64,000 nt of DNA from Mesorhizobium sp. LHD-90. Its GTDB lineage: Bacteria; Pseudomonadota; Alphaproteobacteria; Rhizobiales; Rhizobiaceae. Location of the stretch: positions 1-64,000 of the forward strand of contig NZ_JAVFVV010000010.1 in NCBI RefSeq assembly GCF_030929505.1, in the 5' to 3' direction. The notes beneath the pieces were generated by a model. The model did no database searches, was not told the DNA's origin, and worked only from the letters and a program-made list of their open reading frames with translations. Position 1 is the stretch's first letter, and the number at the start of each line of letters is the position of its first letter. The translations under genes were made by a program, and so were the position numbers. Below are positions 55,634 to 64,000 of this stretch, in pieces.

Positions 55634-56514
55634 GCACCCATCCCCTTCATGATCTGCGAGAGGCCCATGTAGCGGCTGTAGGCTACCGCCACGAAGCCGA
55701 GCAGCAGAAAGAGCACGATGGAGAGCGTCGCGCCGAGCGGCCAGTTCAACTGCCCCATGATGGTGTCGTAGATCAGGTTGCCGAACAGCGCGTCGCGCGG
55801 CCCACCGAGCAGTTGCGGTGTCACATAGCTGCCCGCCGCAAGCACGAAGCAGAGCAGCAGCCCGGCCGCGAGCCCCGGCAGCGACAGCGGCAGCGTAACC
55901 TCGCGAAACGCTTGCGCGCTGGTGCAGCCCATCGACCGCGCCGCCAGGATGAGGCTGCGGTCGATGCCCTCCAGGCTAACATAGACGTTGAGGATCATGT
56001 AGGGCAGCAGGAAGTGGACCAGCCCCATGATGACTGCGGCCTCGGTGTAGAGCAGGCGGAGAGGCTCGGTGATCAGCCCGAGTTGCAGCAGGGTCGCGTT
56101 GATCAGCCCCTGTTCGCCAAGGATATGGATCCACGAAAAGGTGCGGATGGTGAAGCTGATCCAGAACGGCACGATCAGCAGGAGCAGCAGCAGCCACTTG
56201 TGACGGAAATCGGTTGCCCAGATGTAGTACGCCGGGAAATAGCCTACGAGCGCGCAAATGATGGCGGTTACCAGGCCGACACGCACGGTCTTGAACAGAA
56301 ACCCATGGTAGTAGCTGTCGGCCAGGAACTCCTGCCAGTTCGCCAGCGTAAAGGTCGCTTCTTCCACGCCGGCCGTGACGAAGGTGAAAAACGTGTAGGC
56401 CGCCATCACGACGATCGGGACGATCATCAGAAGGATGATCAGGATGACGGTCGGAGCGGCAAGCGCCCACGCCAGCCGGCGGTCGTTGATGCTCCAGCCT
56501 GTTGCTGCCGTCAT
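55630..56514 (-). CDS. polyamine-type ABC transporter permease (PotB-like)
   Basis: A 294-residue permease with the coupling loop SLILAARSMGCTSAQAFREV and about six hydrophobic helices. It is the first gene of the leftward operon; no promoter could be picked out in the 259 bp that separate it from the divergent DUF47 gene. Confidence 0.92.
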   Translation of the reverse strand: MTAATGWSINDRRLAWALAAPTVILIILLMIVPIVVMAAYTFFTFVTAGVEEATFTLANWQEFLADSYYHGFLFKTVRVGLVTAIICALVGYFPAYYIWATDFRHKWLLLLLLIVPFWISFTIRTFSWIHILGEQGLINATLLQLGLITEPLRLLYTEAAVIMGLVHFLLPYMILNVYVSLEGIDRSLILAARSMGCTSAQAFREVTLPLSLPGLAAGLLLCFVLAAGSYVTPQLLGGPRDALFGNLIYDTIMGQLNWPLGATLSIVLFLLLGFVAVAYSRYMGLSQIMKGMGA

Positions 56515-56729
56515 GCAATCTCCCCGTCAGGTTGCCATCTTGGTGCATGCGGTGGCGTCGCGCAATGTGGGGCGTGGCGATCGCGATTGTGCCAGTTTCC
56601 GCATGAACCGGAGTTCGTTGGCCGCCGCCGGCGGCCCGGGCTTGCCCGATCGACGGGCCGGGGGACGGCCCGTTCGAAATCGACAGGGGTATCTTTTCCC
56701 GCCCCAAAGCTTATGACGTCAGGGCGGTC

Positions 56730-56758
56730 ATGACAGTTTTATGACGTTTATGTGACAG
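56730..56758 (-). promoter_or_regulatory. Pho box (PhoB binding site), reverse orientation
   Basis: On the minus strand the sequence holds CTGTCAC, ACGTCAT and CTGTCAT separated by 4-bp AT-rich spacers (11-bp period), a textbook PhoB site with three half-sites. It lies 15 bp upstream of the DUF47 ATG and points against that gene. In Sinorhizobium meliloti the orthologous orfA-pit operon is repressed by PhoB, which fits this layout. Confidence 0.85.
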
Positions 56759-56773
56759 CCATCGAGGCCCCGG

Positions 56774-57418
56774 ATGATGAATTGGTTCCGCTACCTGCTG
56801 CCGCGTGAGGACAAGTTTTTCGACCTCTTCAACGAGCACTCGGCGATCCTCGTCAAGGGCGCGGAGGCGCTTCAGCGGCTTCTCCAGGGAGGCGAGGGCA
56901 TCGAGCGGTATTGCAGCGAGATCATCGATCTCGAAAACAAGGCGGACGAGATCACGCAAACGGTGCTTCTTTCGGTCCGCCGCAGCTTCATCACGCCCTT
57001 TGACCGCGGCGACATCAAGGATCTCATCCAATCGATGGATGACGCGATCGACATGATGCAGAAAACGGTGAAAACCGTGACCCTGTTCGAGCAGCGCCAC
57101 TTCGAGCCCGAGATGCAGGAGATGGGCGCCCTCGTCGTCGAGGCAGCGAAGCTGACGTCGCAAGCCATTCCGCTCTTGCAGAATGTCGGCGTCAACGCCG
57201 CGCGGCTGAGCACCCTCGCGGAAGAAGTCATGAGGGTGGAGGGGCGCGCCGACGACCTCCACGACAGGGGGCTGAAAGCGTTGTTCAAGGCGCACGGGAC
57301 CTCGAACCCGATGGCCTACATCATCGGCAGCGAGATCTATTCCGAGCTTGAGCGGGTCGTCGACCGTTTCGAGGATGTCGCGAACGAGATCAGCGGCATC
57401 ATGATAGAGAACGTCTGA
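56774..57418 (+). CDS. DUF47/PhoU-like Pit accessory protein
   Basis: A 214-residue all-helical protein of the TIGR00153/DUF47 family (MNWFRYLLPREDKFFDLFNE; SMDDAIDMMQKTVKTV; FEDVANEISGIMIENV). It is the partner of Pit transporters (orfA of the S. meliloti orfA-pit operon) and probably controls Pit activity. It ends 2 bp before pit and is preceded by a Pho box. Confidence 0.92.
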   Translation: MMNWFRYLLPREDKFFDLFNEHSAILVKGAEALQRLLQGGEGIERYCSEIIDLENKADEITQTVLLSVRRSFITPFDRGDIKDLIQSMDDAIDMMQKTVKTVTLFEQRHFEPEMQEMGALVVEAAKLTSQAIPLLQNVGVNAARLSTLAEEVMRVEGRADDLHDRGLKALFKAHGTSNPMAYIIGSEIYSELERVVDRFEDVANEISGIMIENV

Positions 57419-57420
57419 GC

Positions 57421-58425
57421 ATGGAAGCTGCTCTGGCTTTTCCCCTGCTGGTCGGGCTGATCGGCGTGGCGTTGCTGTTCGATCTTCTGAACGGCCTCCA
57501 CGATGCGGCAAACTCGATCGCCACGATCGTGTCGACGAGAGTGCTGAGACCGCATTACGCGGTCGCCTGGGCGGCGTTCTTCAATTTCATCGCGTTCCTG
57601 TTCTTCGGCCTGCATGTCGCCGAGACGCTTGGCACGGGGATCATCAGCGCCGATATCGTCGACCCGAGAGTGATCTTCGCCGCGCTCATAGGAGCCATCA
57701 TCTGGAACGTGGTGACCTGGATGTACGGAATCCCGTCCAGCAGTTCCCACGCGTTGATCGGAGGGATGATCGGGGCGGGTCTCGCCAAGGCAGGCTTTGA
57801 TGCCGTCGTGTGGACGGGGGTGCTCAAGACCTCGGCGGCGATCGTGCTGTCGCCGCTGACAGGCTTTGTCCTGGCTCTGCTGCTGGTGTTGCTCGTGTCG
57901 TGGCTGTTCATACGTCAGACACCGTTCGCGGTCGATCGAGTGTTCAGGGTGATGCAGTTCATCTCCGCCTCGCTCTACTCGCTGGGCCATGGCGGCAACG
58001 ATGCTCAAAAGACGATGGGCATCATCGCGGTGCTGCTCTATTCCCAGGGAATGCTGGGCAGCGAGTTCTATGTGCCGCTCTGGGTCGTGCTCTCCTGCCA
58101 GTTCGTCCTTGCGCTTGGCACGCTGCTGGGCGGATGGCGCATCGTGCACACGATGGGATCGAGGATCACGCGGCTTAACCCGATGCAGGGATTTTGCGCC
58201 GAAACGGGTGGGGCCCTCACCCTGTTCGGCGCCACATGGCTCGGGATCCCGGTATCAACCACCCATACGATCACCGGCTCGATCATCGGCGTGGGCGCCG
58301 CGCGCCGCGTCTCGGCTGTACGCTGGGGCGTGGCGAGCAACATCGTCTGGGCGTGGATCATCACGCTGCCGATATCGGGTGTGATCGCCGCGATTTGCTA
58401 CGCCGCCGTTGGCGTATTCGCCTGA
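57421..58425 (+). CDS. pit: low-affinity inorganic phosphate transporter
   Basis: A 334-residue membrane permease. FDLLNGLHDAANSIATIVST and SLYSLGHGGNDAQKTMGII are the two PHO4 signatures with the GANDxAN-like Asn/Asp residues; IPSSSSHALIGGMIGAG and IPVSTTHTITGSIIGVG are the paired loops. It exchanges metal-phosphate with protons. It is cotranscribed with the DUF47 gene. Confidence 0.95.
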   Translation: MEAALAFPLLVGLIGVALLFDLLNGLHDAANSIATIVSTRVLRPHYAVAWAAFFNFIAFLFFGLHVAETLGTGIISADIVDPRVIFAALIGAIIWNVVTWMYGIPSSSSHALIGGMIGAGLAKAGFDAVVWTGVLKTSAAIVLSPLTGFVLALLLVLLVSWLFIRQTPFAVDRVFRVMQFISASLYSLGHGGNDAQKTMGIIAVLLYSQGMLGSEFYVPLWVVLSCQFVLALGTLLGGWRIVHTMGSRITRLNPMQGFCAETGGALTLFGATWLGIPVSTTHTITGSIIGVGAARRVSAVRWGVASNIVWAWIITLPISGVIAAICYAAVGVFA

Positions 58426-58566
58426 GACGCGGCCGTCACCGCACGGGGCCGCCGCCCAGGTGCAAGGGGTAACTCCGAGACAGACCGAATGCTCCGACCG
58501 GCTCTTGCATCGCGCGACGGAGCTGGTCCCGCCGCGCCAAAAATCCGATTGCAGGCGGTCAGGCAT

Positions 58567-60933
58567 TCACGACGGCCGCTTCATCAGCACGTTGTCCCAC
58601 CAGTTGTCGGCGATATGGGGCAACTCGACGGCAGGTTCTCTGCCGAGCAGATAGCCCAACACGCGGGGCGGCGTAAGCGGTGTCTGCTGGATCCGGCACG
58701 CAGTTGCATTGGCGACGGCACAGGCAATGGCCGCGGGTGGGTTCATGACAGGAACCTCGCCAGCGCCCTTCACGCCCAGCGGCCCGATGGATGGGGCCCC
58801 CTCATAGAGGTCGATCTCGATCGCCAGCGTGTCGAGCGCGAGGGGCACACGATAGGTCTCGAGGCTGTTTTGCCGAATGCAGCCGTCCTCCCCGATCGTA
58901 TGTTCTTCATGCAGCGCATAGCCGATCCCCTGGGTGACTCCCCCTTGGATCTGTCCATGGATGGCGCGCGGGTTTAGTGCCCGGCCAACATCCTGCACCA
59001 CCTTGTAGCTCAAGATCTCCACGTGGCCGGTTTCGGGATCGACGGCAACCTCGCAATCGTGAACATTGAAGACAGGGATGTCGATGGCGTCGATGAAATG
59101 GCCCGCGGCGCAGCCGGGCATGGCAGCGACGCCGGGATTTGTGAACGAGCCGCTGCCGACCACAGGTCCGGTCACCTGGTGCGCGCGCTGGACGACTTTG
59201 GCTATCGTCATGCCAGAGCCTTCGACACCTGCCAGCTCGACGCGGCCGTTTCGAAGGACCAGGCCCTCGGGCCTGGTTTGAAGAAGCTCGCTTGCAGTCT
59301 CTAGGATCTTCTGCCGCACCACCGCGGCGGCGGCCTTGCTCGCCGCGCCAACCGATACGGTTGTGCGCCCACCGCCGACGCCGAGATCAAAGCCCGCGGC
59401 ATCCGTGTCGGCGTTGCGGACGATGACGTCGTCGGGGTGGATGCCGAGTTCGTGCGCCACGATCTGCGGCAGCGCCTGGACCATGGTGCCTTGGCCGATC
59501 TCGACACCTGCGGTGATCAACGTGGCGCTGCCATCTGCATTGAGGTTGATGGTGGCCGCGGACGGACCCACAAACACGAACCAGGTGCCGACGACCGTCG
59601 CGCGGCCATAGAGCCTGTCGTCCGCCAGATCTTTCTTCGGAGGTGACTTCTCCCGCATCGCGGCCATGCGGTCGAGCATCGGTCCCAGCACATCACCCTC
59701 GAAGACCTGGCCGGTGGCGCCGAGGTCGCCATCACCCAGCACGTTGCGTCGCCTGAATTCAAGCGGGTCCATGCCGATGGCTTCGCAGATCTCGTCGGTA
59801 TGCCGCTCCAGGGCGAACGTGTTGTATACGCCGTTGCAGGCGCGGAAGGCGCCGTTGGGCGCAGTGTTGGTGTAGACGGCACGGGTCGCTGCCTTGACCG
59901 AACCAAGCTTGTAGTTGCCCATCAACGTGTGTGCCGTCATCGTCGTCAGGAAAATCTGCTCGCCGCCATAAGCGCCGCAGTCCATCAGGACGACGGCTTC
60001 GCGGCCGACGATGTCGCCCTCGCGCGTCACCGCGGAGCGCATCTTGATCTCGGCGTTCTCGCGGCAAAGGCAGGTCAGCATCTCTTCTTGCCGCGAATAG
60101 ACGAGACGGACCGGCAGGCCTGCCTTGCGCGCCAGGATCGCGGCATAGGGCTCAAGCGTACAGTCGAATTTCTGGCCGAATGCGCCGCCAACCGGCGGCA
60201 CCGTCACATGCACCTGGGATGCCGGGACCCCCAAAAGCTTTGCGGTCTGGTTGCGCACCGTCCAGGGAACCTGGGTCGACGTCTCGATATGATAGCGGCC
60301 ATCTTCGTAAGTTGCGATGACGGCCCGTGGCTCAAGCGATACATGGTTTTGCCGGCCGACTCGAAAGCAGCTTTCGACGACGACGACATCGTCGCGTGCA
60401 AATGCGGCGTCGATATCGCCTCGGATCACCGTCGCTTCCCAAGCGACGTTGCCGCCGCGCGCACCGCCCTCGAACAAGACCTCGTAGTTTTTCCAGCCGG
60501 GATGGATGAGCCGCGCGCCGGGAGCCAGCGCCTCTGCCATCGTCAGCACGGCTGGGAGAGGCTCGAGTTCGACTTCTATCGCCCGTAGGGCGGCTTGTGC
60601 CTGCTCGTAGGTATCCGCAGCGACGGCGGCGATCTGTTCCCCGTAGAAGCGGATCACGTCAGATGCGAAAAGCGGGTGATCGGCGATGCCGATGCCGTGC
60701 ATTCCCGGCGCATCTTCGGCGAGGGCGATGGCGCGCACGCCGGGCATCTGCTTTGCACGCGTGACGTCGATCTTTACGATACGCGCCGACGCAGCCTCCG
60801 ATCTCAGGATCGCGGCGTGAAGCATGCGCGGCAATTTGCGATCGACCGTAAAGCGCGTGCGGCCGAGCAGCTTGTCGCGAGCGTCGCGCCGCGGCAGATT
60901 CATCGTGACGGCCGCTGGGTCGGCAATGGCCAT
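58567..60933 (-). CDS. molybdenum hydroxylase, large (molybdopterin) subunit
   Basis: A 788-residue xanthine-dehydrogenase-family subunit. VGGAFGQKFDCTLEPYAAI is the cofactor loop, GAFRACNGVYNT an active-site loop, TAGVEIGQGTMVQALPQI the MCD binding loop, and GVKGAGEVPVMNPPA carries catalytic Glu726. The CO-dehydrogenase Cys loop AYRCSFR is absent, so it is not a CO oxidiser. The likely substrate is an aromatic heterocycle, purine or aldehyde; none can be named. It follows the iron-sulfur gene by 3 bp. Confidence 0.9.
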   Translation of the reverse strand: MAIADPAAVTMNLPRRDARDKLLGRTRFTVDRKLPRMLHAAILRSEAASARIVKIDVTRAKQMPGVRAIALAEDAPGMHGIGIADHPLFASDVIRFYGEQIAAVAADTYEQAQAALRAIEVELEPLPAVLTMAEALAPGARLIHPGWKNYEVLFEGGARGGNVAWEATVIRGDIDAAFARDDVVVVESCFRVGRQNHVSLEPRAVIATYEDGRYHIETSTQVPWTVRNQTAKLLGVPASQVHVTVPPVGGAFGQKFDCTLEPYAAILARKAGLPVRLVYSRQEEMLTCLCRENAEIKMRSAVTREGDIVGREAVVLMDCGAYGGEQIFLTTMTAHTLMGNYKLGSVKAATRAVYTNTAPNGAFRACNGVYNTFALERHTDEICEAIGMDPLEFRRRNVLGDGDLGATGQVFEGDVLGPMLDRMAAMREKSPPKKDLADDRLYGRATVVGTWFVFVGPSAATINLNADGSATLITAGVEIGQGTMVQALPQIVAHELGIHPDDVIVRNADTDAAGFDLGVGGGRTTVSVGAASKAAAAVVRQKILETASELLQTRPEGLVLRNGRVELAGVEGSGMTIAKVVQRAHQVTGPVVGSGSFTNPGVAAMPGCAAGHFIDAIDIPVFNVHDCEVAVDPETGHVEILSYKVVQDVGRALNPRAIHGQIQGGVTQGIGYALHEEHTIGEDGCIRQNSLETYRVPLALDTLAIEIDLYEGAPSIGPLGVKGAGEVPVMNPPAAIACAVANATACRIQQTPLTPPRVLGYLLGREPAVELPHIADNWWDNVLMKRPS

Positions 60934-60936
60934 GCT

Positions 60937-61419
60937 TCAACTCCGCTTCGTTAGCGTGACGGCTGCATCGACAAGGCGTTCATAACCGGTACACCGGCAG
61001 ATATTGCCGACCAGCGCCGCCTTGATTTCATCCCTGCCGGCATTCGGCTGGGCCTGAAAGAAGCTGGTCAGGGTCATCAGAATCCCCGGAAAGCACATGC
61101 CGCACTGGACGACATCATGCTGCTCCATGACCTGTTGCAGAGGTGAGAGTTCACCCGCCATTGCGAGGGATTCGACCGTCCGCACGTCCTTGCCTTCGAC
61201 CGTGCCGATCGGGACGAGACAGGACACGGCCAGCCGTCCATCCAGATGAACCGTGCACGCGCCGCAGACACCTTCCCGGCAAACCGACTTCGCTCCGGTG
61301 AGGAGGAATTCGTCGCGAAGGACGTCGATGAGCGGCGTCATCGGATCGCGGTTCGAGGTACGACGCTCGCCATTTATCATCAAACTGGTCGGCACGGGAC
61401 CTCTCTCCCAACTGTCCAT
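60937..61419 (-). CDS. molybdenum hydroxylase, 2Fe-2S subunit
   Basis: A 160-residue protein with two [2Fe-2S] sites: plant-ferredoxin type at Cys47, Cys52, Cys55 and Cys67, and the C-terminal helical type at Cys106, Cys109, Cys141 and Cys143. It carries electrons from the Mo site to FAD. It is 5 bp after the FAD subunit gene. Confidence 0.94.
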   Translation of the reverse strand: MDSWERGPVPTSLMINGERRTSNRDPMTPLIDVLRDEFLLTGAKSVCREGVCGACTVHLDGRLAVSCLVPIGTVEGKDVRTVESLAMAGELSPLQQVMEQHDVVQCGMCFPGILMTLTSFFQAQPNAGRDEIKAALVGNICRCTGYERLVDAAVTLTKRS

Positions 61420-61424
61420 CGAAT

Positions 61425-62279
61425 CTATCGCGAAGAGAGAACGGCCTGTGTCGCTCGCCTGACCAGGGCCGGCAGCACTTTCACGCGATACCAGCCAGGG
61501 GCTTCGACGCTGTCGCGCCCGGTGAAGGTATCAGCCGTGGCCTCGGCCATCTCGTGTGCTGTGTCCGGGTCGAGCGGACGTCCCAGAAGCTTTTCCTCGA
61601 GCTCGGTCCAGCGTCCCGCAGCAGGCTCGACTGATCCCACTGCGATCCTGATCACGTCGACGCGGCCATCCGACGAAAGCACCGCCGCCATGCTGACGAT
61701 CGCGACCGGATAGTCGCCCGCCTTGCGCAGCGGCAACCGAGCGTGGCCGGTCCGCATCGGCCTGCGCGGAAGCACGATGCTGGTCATCAGCGCTCCCGGC
61801 TCCAGTGTCCTGCGAACATCCAGGTAGCGGCCGACCGAAAGGCGCTCCGTCCCGCCCGGCCTGACAAGTTCAACGGCAGCGTCGAGGCTCAGAAGCGCGG
61901 GCGGCAAGTCCGCGGCGAAAAAATCCTGGGTGGACAAGTTGCCGCCAACGGTCGCCATCTCCCGCACCGCAGGGTTCGCGGCGGCGCCGGCGGCAGCCGC
62001 CAGCCCATTCCATTGCGCCAAGCCAGCGAAAGATTCCACCAGCCGCGCGTGTGTGACACAGGCGCCGAGGCGGATTTCGCCGTCTTTCACATCGATCGTG
62101 TTGAGTTCGGGGATGCGGCCTATTCCGACATAACGGCGGCTCTGGGCTTCGCCCCTGATCGAAGCGCGCATGATCCACGTCCCGCCGGCAAGAGGAACGC
62201 ATCCATCGTCGGTAAGCGCGGCCGTCGCGTCCGCGACGCTGTCGGCCATGAACAGTCCTATATCCCCGGTTGCGAGCAA
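61425..62279 (-). CDS. molybdenum hydroxylase, FAD-binding subunit
   Basis: A 284-residue CoxM-type flavoprotein. VPLAGGTWIMR binds FAD diphosphate, IGRIPELNTI is a strand of the N-terminal domain, and ATVGGNLSTQDFFAADLPPAL is the TIGG-like FAD loop. The start is read as TTG 62279 to keep the first strand; ATG 62249 would shorten it by ten residues. The N-terminus is shorter than in most relatives. Confidence 0.88.
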   Translation of the reverse strand: MLATGDIGLFMADSVADATAALTDDGCVPLAGGTWIMRASIRGEAQSRRYVGIGRIPELNTIDVKDGEIRLGACVTHARLVESFAGLAQWNGLAAAAGAAANPAVREMATVGGNLSTQDFFAADLPPALLSLDAAVELVRPGGTERLSVGRYLDVRRTLEPGALMTSIVLPRRPMRTGHARLPLRKAGDYPVAIVSMAAVLSSDGRVDVIRIAVGSVEPAAGRWTELEEKLLGRPLDPDTAHEMAEATADTFTGRDSVEAPGWYRVKVLPALVRRATQAVLSSR

Positions 62280-62363
62280 AGTTTGTTCCTTGTGCGACAG
62301 GCGCCGGAGGCGAAGGTTGCTAGATTGGGCGCATCTACCGTCGGCGCTCTCGCAAGCCGATCC

Positions 62364-62969
62364 TCAGCCTTGCCTCGCAGGGTCGGACCGGCCGAGCAGT
62401 TTCCATGCCAGCGGCAGTGTGAGCGCAGCCAGGAGCAGCTTGAGGAAATCTCCCGGGATGAAAGGGGTGAGACCAATCTGCAGCACGGGTTTGTCCCATC
62501 CGATCACCGAACCCAGCCACAGCAGGCCGAAGGCGTAGACGACGGCGTTGCCGGCGAGCATCGCCGCCGCCGTTGTTGCGATCCGGCGATCCCAGCCGCG
62601 CTCGGCGAGCCAGCCGCACAGTGCGGCGGCCGGAAGATACCCCAGCAGGTACCCGCCGGTCGGACCCGCCATATAGGCAAGACCGATGCCGCGTTCGGGC
62701 GTTCCCGCGAACACCGGTAACCCGATCGCACCCTGGGCGAGGTAGAGCGCCACGGTCGCCGCCGCGAGCCGCCGTCCGAACGCCATGCCCATCGCCAGCA
62801 CGACGAAGGTCTGCATGGTGATGGGGACCGGATAGAACGGCACCTGTATCTTGGCGGAAGCCCAGAGCGCCAGGGAGCCGACGATCGCGAGCAGCACGTT
62901 GCGCGCCAGCGGCGCGGTCCCACCGGAAAGCCTGCTGGCCAGCGTGGGATGCAAAGCGATCGTCGACAT
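62364..62969 (-). CDS. bioY: BioY-family biotin transporter S component
   Basis: A 201-residue membrane protein with six hydrophobic helices. AKIQVPFYPVPITMQTFVVL, AIGLPVFAG and YMAGPTGGYLLGYLPAA are the BioY hallmarks. BioY can import biotin alone or with ECF energising subunits, which are not encoded nearby. It lies between a sugar-type ABC permease gene (34 bp upstream) and the molybdenum hydroxylase genes (84 bp downstream), all leftward. Confidence 0.92.
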   Translation of the reverse strand: MSTIALHPTLASRLSGGTAPLARNVLLAIVGSLALWASAKIQVPFYPVPITMQTFVVLAMGMAFGRRLAAATVALYLAQGAIGLPVFAGTPERGIGLAYMAGPTGGYLLGYLPAAALCGWLAERGWDRRIATTAAAMLAGNAVVYAFGLLWLGSVIGWDKPVLQIGLTPFIPGDFLKLLLAALTLPLAWKLLGRSDPARQG

Positions 62970-63003
62970 GTCGAAGTTCCTTCTCGGTTCGTGTCTGGCT
63001 GCG

Positions 63004-64000
63004 TCAGGCCCGGCCCACCAGCATGCGGTAGCGGAACTGGTCGAAGATGACGGCGAGGATCAGCAGGCTCCCGAGCAGGACCATCTGCAGGTAGGAGCCG
63101 ATCTGCGCGATGTTCATGCCGTTCTGGACGAGCACGATGAAGAAGGCGCCAAGCACCACGCTTTCCACACGGCCGATGCCGCCCCTGAGGGACACGCCGG
63201 CGATCACGCAGGCTGCGATCGATTCGAGCGCGACCGAGCCGCCGAGATTGGTCTCGCCGGACTCCACCCGCGCCGTCAGCAGCAGGCCCGCGAGAGAGGC
63301 GAGCAGCGCACATATGACGTAGGCGAGGAACAGCACCCGCTTGGTGTTGACGCCGGAAAGATGCGCGGCCTTGGTGTTGCCGCCCACCGCGTAGATATGC
63401 GCGCCCAGCCGGGTCCGGTTCATCACGAGCCAGATGGCGATGATGGCGACAACGGCGATGATGACCGGCACAGGCATGCCGAAGACGCGCCCGAAACCGA
63501 ACACGTTGCCGAACGCATACGGAAGGCGCGAGACCGGCACGCCCCCGGTCAGGAAGAGTGCGGTGCCCGCGCCGACGGACTGCACGCCCAGCGTCATGAT
63601 GAAGGGGGAGACGCCGAACTGGGCGACGCCAATGCCGTTCAGGCAGCCGATCGCCAGTGCCGCGCCGAGGCCGGCAAGGCAGCCGAGTATGATTGCGAGC
63701 CACACATATTCCGGCATGGCGGCGGCCAGCGCCACCATGGCAAGAGCGCTGACCACCGAGGTCAGCGCGATCGCCGTGCCGACGGCGAGGTCGAACCCGC
63801 CGGTGATCAGCACGATCATCTGGCCGAGCGAGACGAGGATCAGGTAGACCGACTGGCGCGCGACGTTGGTGAGGTTCTGCACCGACAGGAAGTTGCCGGA
63901 GACAAGGGAGAAGATGATCAGCGCCCCGACCAGAAAGAACGGCAGCACCCCGACTTTGAGGAACAGCGTCCTGGCGGCCTCGGTGACGGTGAAGCGGCGC
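63004..64000 (-). CDS. sugar-type ABC transporter permease (RbsC-like), 5' end outside window
   Basis: The frame is open to the window edge and gives at least 332 residues. FDLAVGTAIALTSVVSALA, YAVGGNTKAAHLSGVNTKRV and AACVIAGVSLRGGIGRVES are the RbsC family marks, with about ten membrane helices. A GTG at 63948 could be mistaken for a start, but RRFTVTEAARTLFLKVG continues in frame upstream as a typical cytoplasmic leader. Partner genes are presumably beyond 64000. Confidence 0.88.
   Translation of the reverse strand, partial: RRFTVTEAARTLFLKVGVLPFFLVGALIIFSLVSGNFLSVQNLTNVARQSVYLILVSLGQMIVLITGGFDLAVGTAIALTSVVSALAMVALAAAMPEYVWLAIILGCLAGLGAALAIGCLNGIGVAQFGVSPFIMTLGVQSVGAGTALFLTGGVPVSRLPYAFGNVFGFGRVFGMPVPVIIAVVAIIAIWLVMNRTRLGAHIYAVGGNTKAAHLSGVNTKRVLFLAYVICALLASLAGLLLTARVESGETNLGGSVALESIAACVIAGVSLRGGIGRVESVVLGAFFIVLVQNGMNIAQIGSYLQMVLLGSLLILAVIFDQFRYRMLVGRA

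Noticed and set aside
58567-62279. Aerobic CO dehydrogenase (coxMSL)
   Set aside because: The AYRCSFR active-site loop is missing in the large subunit; GAFRACNG is found instead.

Overview
The window is GC-rich, densely packed DNA with ATGA/GTGA gene overlaps, ABC-type rather than PTS sugar uptake, and short G/C-rich palindromic intergenic repeats. Together with the gene content (DUF47-Pit pair with a Pho box, ECF sigma / anti-sigma / fasciclin cluster, many UgpC-type ATPases) this points to an alphaproteobacterium of the Rhizobiales, close to Mesorhizobium or a relative. That placement is inference; no rRNA gene is present. I saw no CRISPR array, tRNA, prophage or replication origin.

Layout. 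1-1363: the end of an IS3-family element abuts a 5'-truncated gene with a PD-(D/E)XK-like nuclease motif. 1465-2539: DUF488 protein and a transaldolase-family aldolase on the other strand. 2983-14286: a nine-gene + strand operon (sugar ABC importer, SorC regulator, aldo/keto reductase, GlpD-like dehydrogenase, DhnA-type aldolase, FGGY kinase, GMC oxidoreductase), probably for a polyol or unusual sugar. 14301-17370: palindromic repeat, Zn/Cd-type P1B ATPase with a MerR-type promoter, MerR regulator. 17588-22340: EamA exporter, a 57-residue Tat-signal protein paired with a leaderless GMC oxidoreductase, a methyltransferase and a small secreted protein.

22415-32818: divergent amino-sugar locus. 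Leftwards: MurQ etherase, ABC importer, Gfo/Idh/MocA dehydrogenase, UgpC-type ATPase. Rightwards: BadF-type kinase, GntR regulator, SIS-type deaminase, NagA. The two promoters carry the same direct-repeat operator in the same register. The set fits import of N-acetylmuramate or N-acetylglucosamine compounds and conversion to fructose-6-P. 32847-37364: rpe, an ALDH7-type dehydrogenase, a DUF2442/DUF4160 pair (the latter possibly frameshifted), argB, a DUF1772 membrane protein. 37608-39706: ECF sigma factor, anti-sigma factor, fasciclin protein.

39885-47170: a leftward GH127 beta-L-arabinofuranosidase operon with ABC importer and LacI regulator behind two perfect 14-bp palindromes. 47499-56514: an orphan family-5 solute-binding protein, then a Pot-type ABC operon with a GlxA-type regulator, an M24 metallohydrolase resembling DMSP lyase DddP (metal ligands kept, proposed catalytic base missing) and an isochorismatase-family hydrolase. 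56774-58425: DUF47 and Pit phosphate transporter behind a reverse-oriented Pho box. 58567-64000: a three-subunit molybdenum hydroxylase, BioY, and a partial RbsC-type permease running off the window. The overall character is a chain of catabolic operons, each with its own importer and regulator, with a few core genes (argB, rpe) between them.
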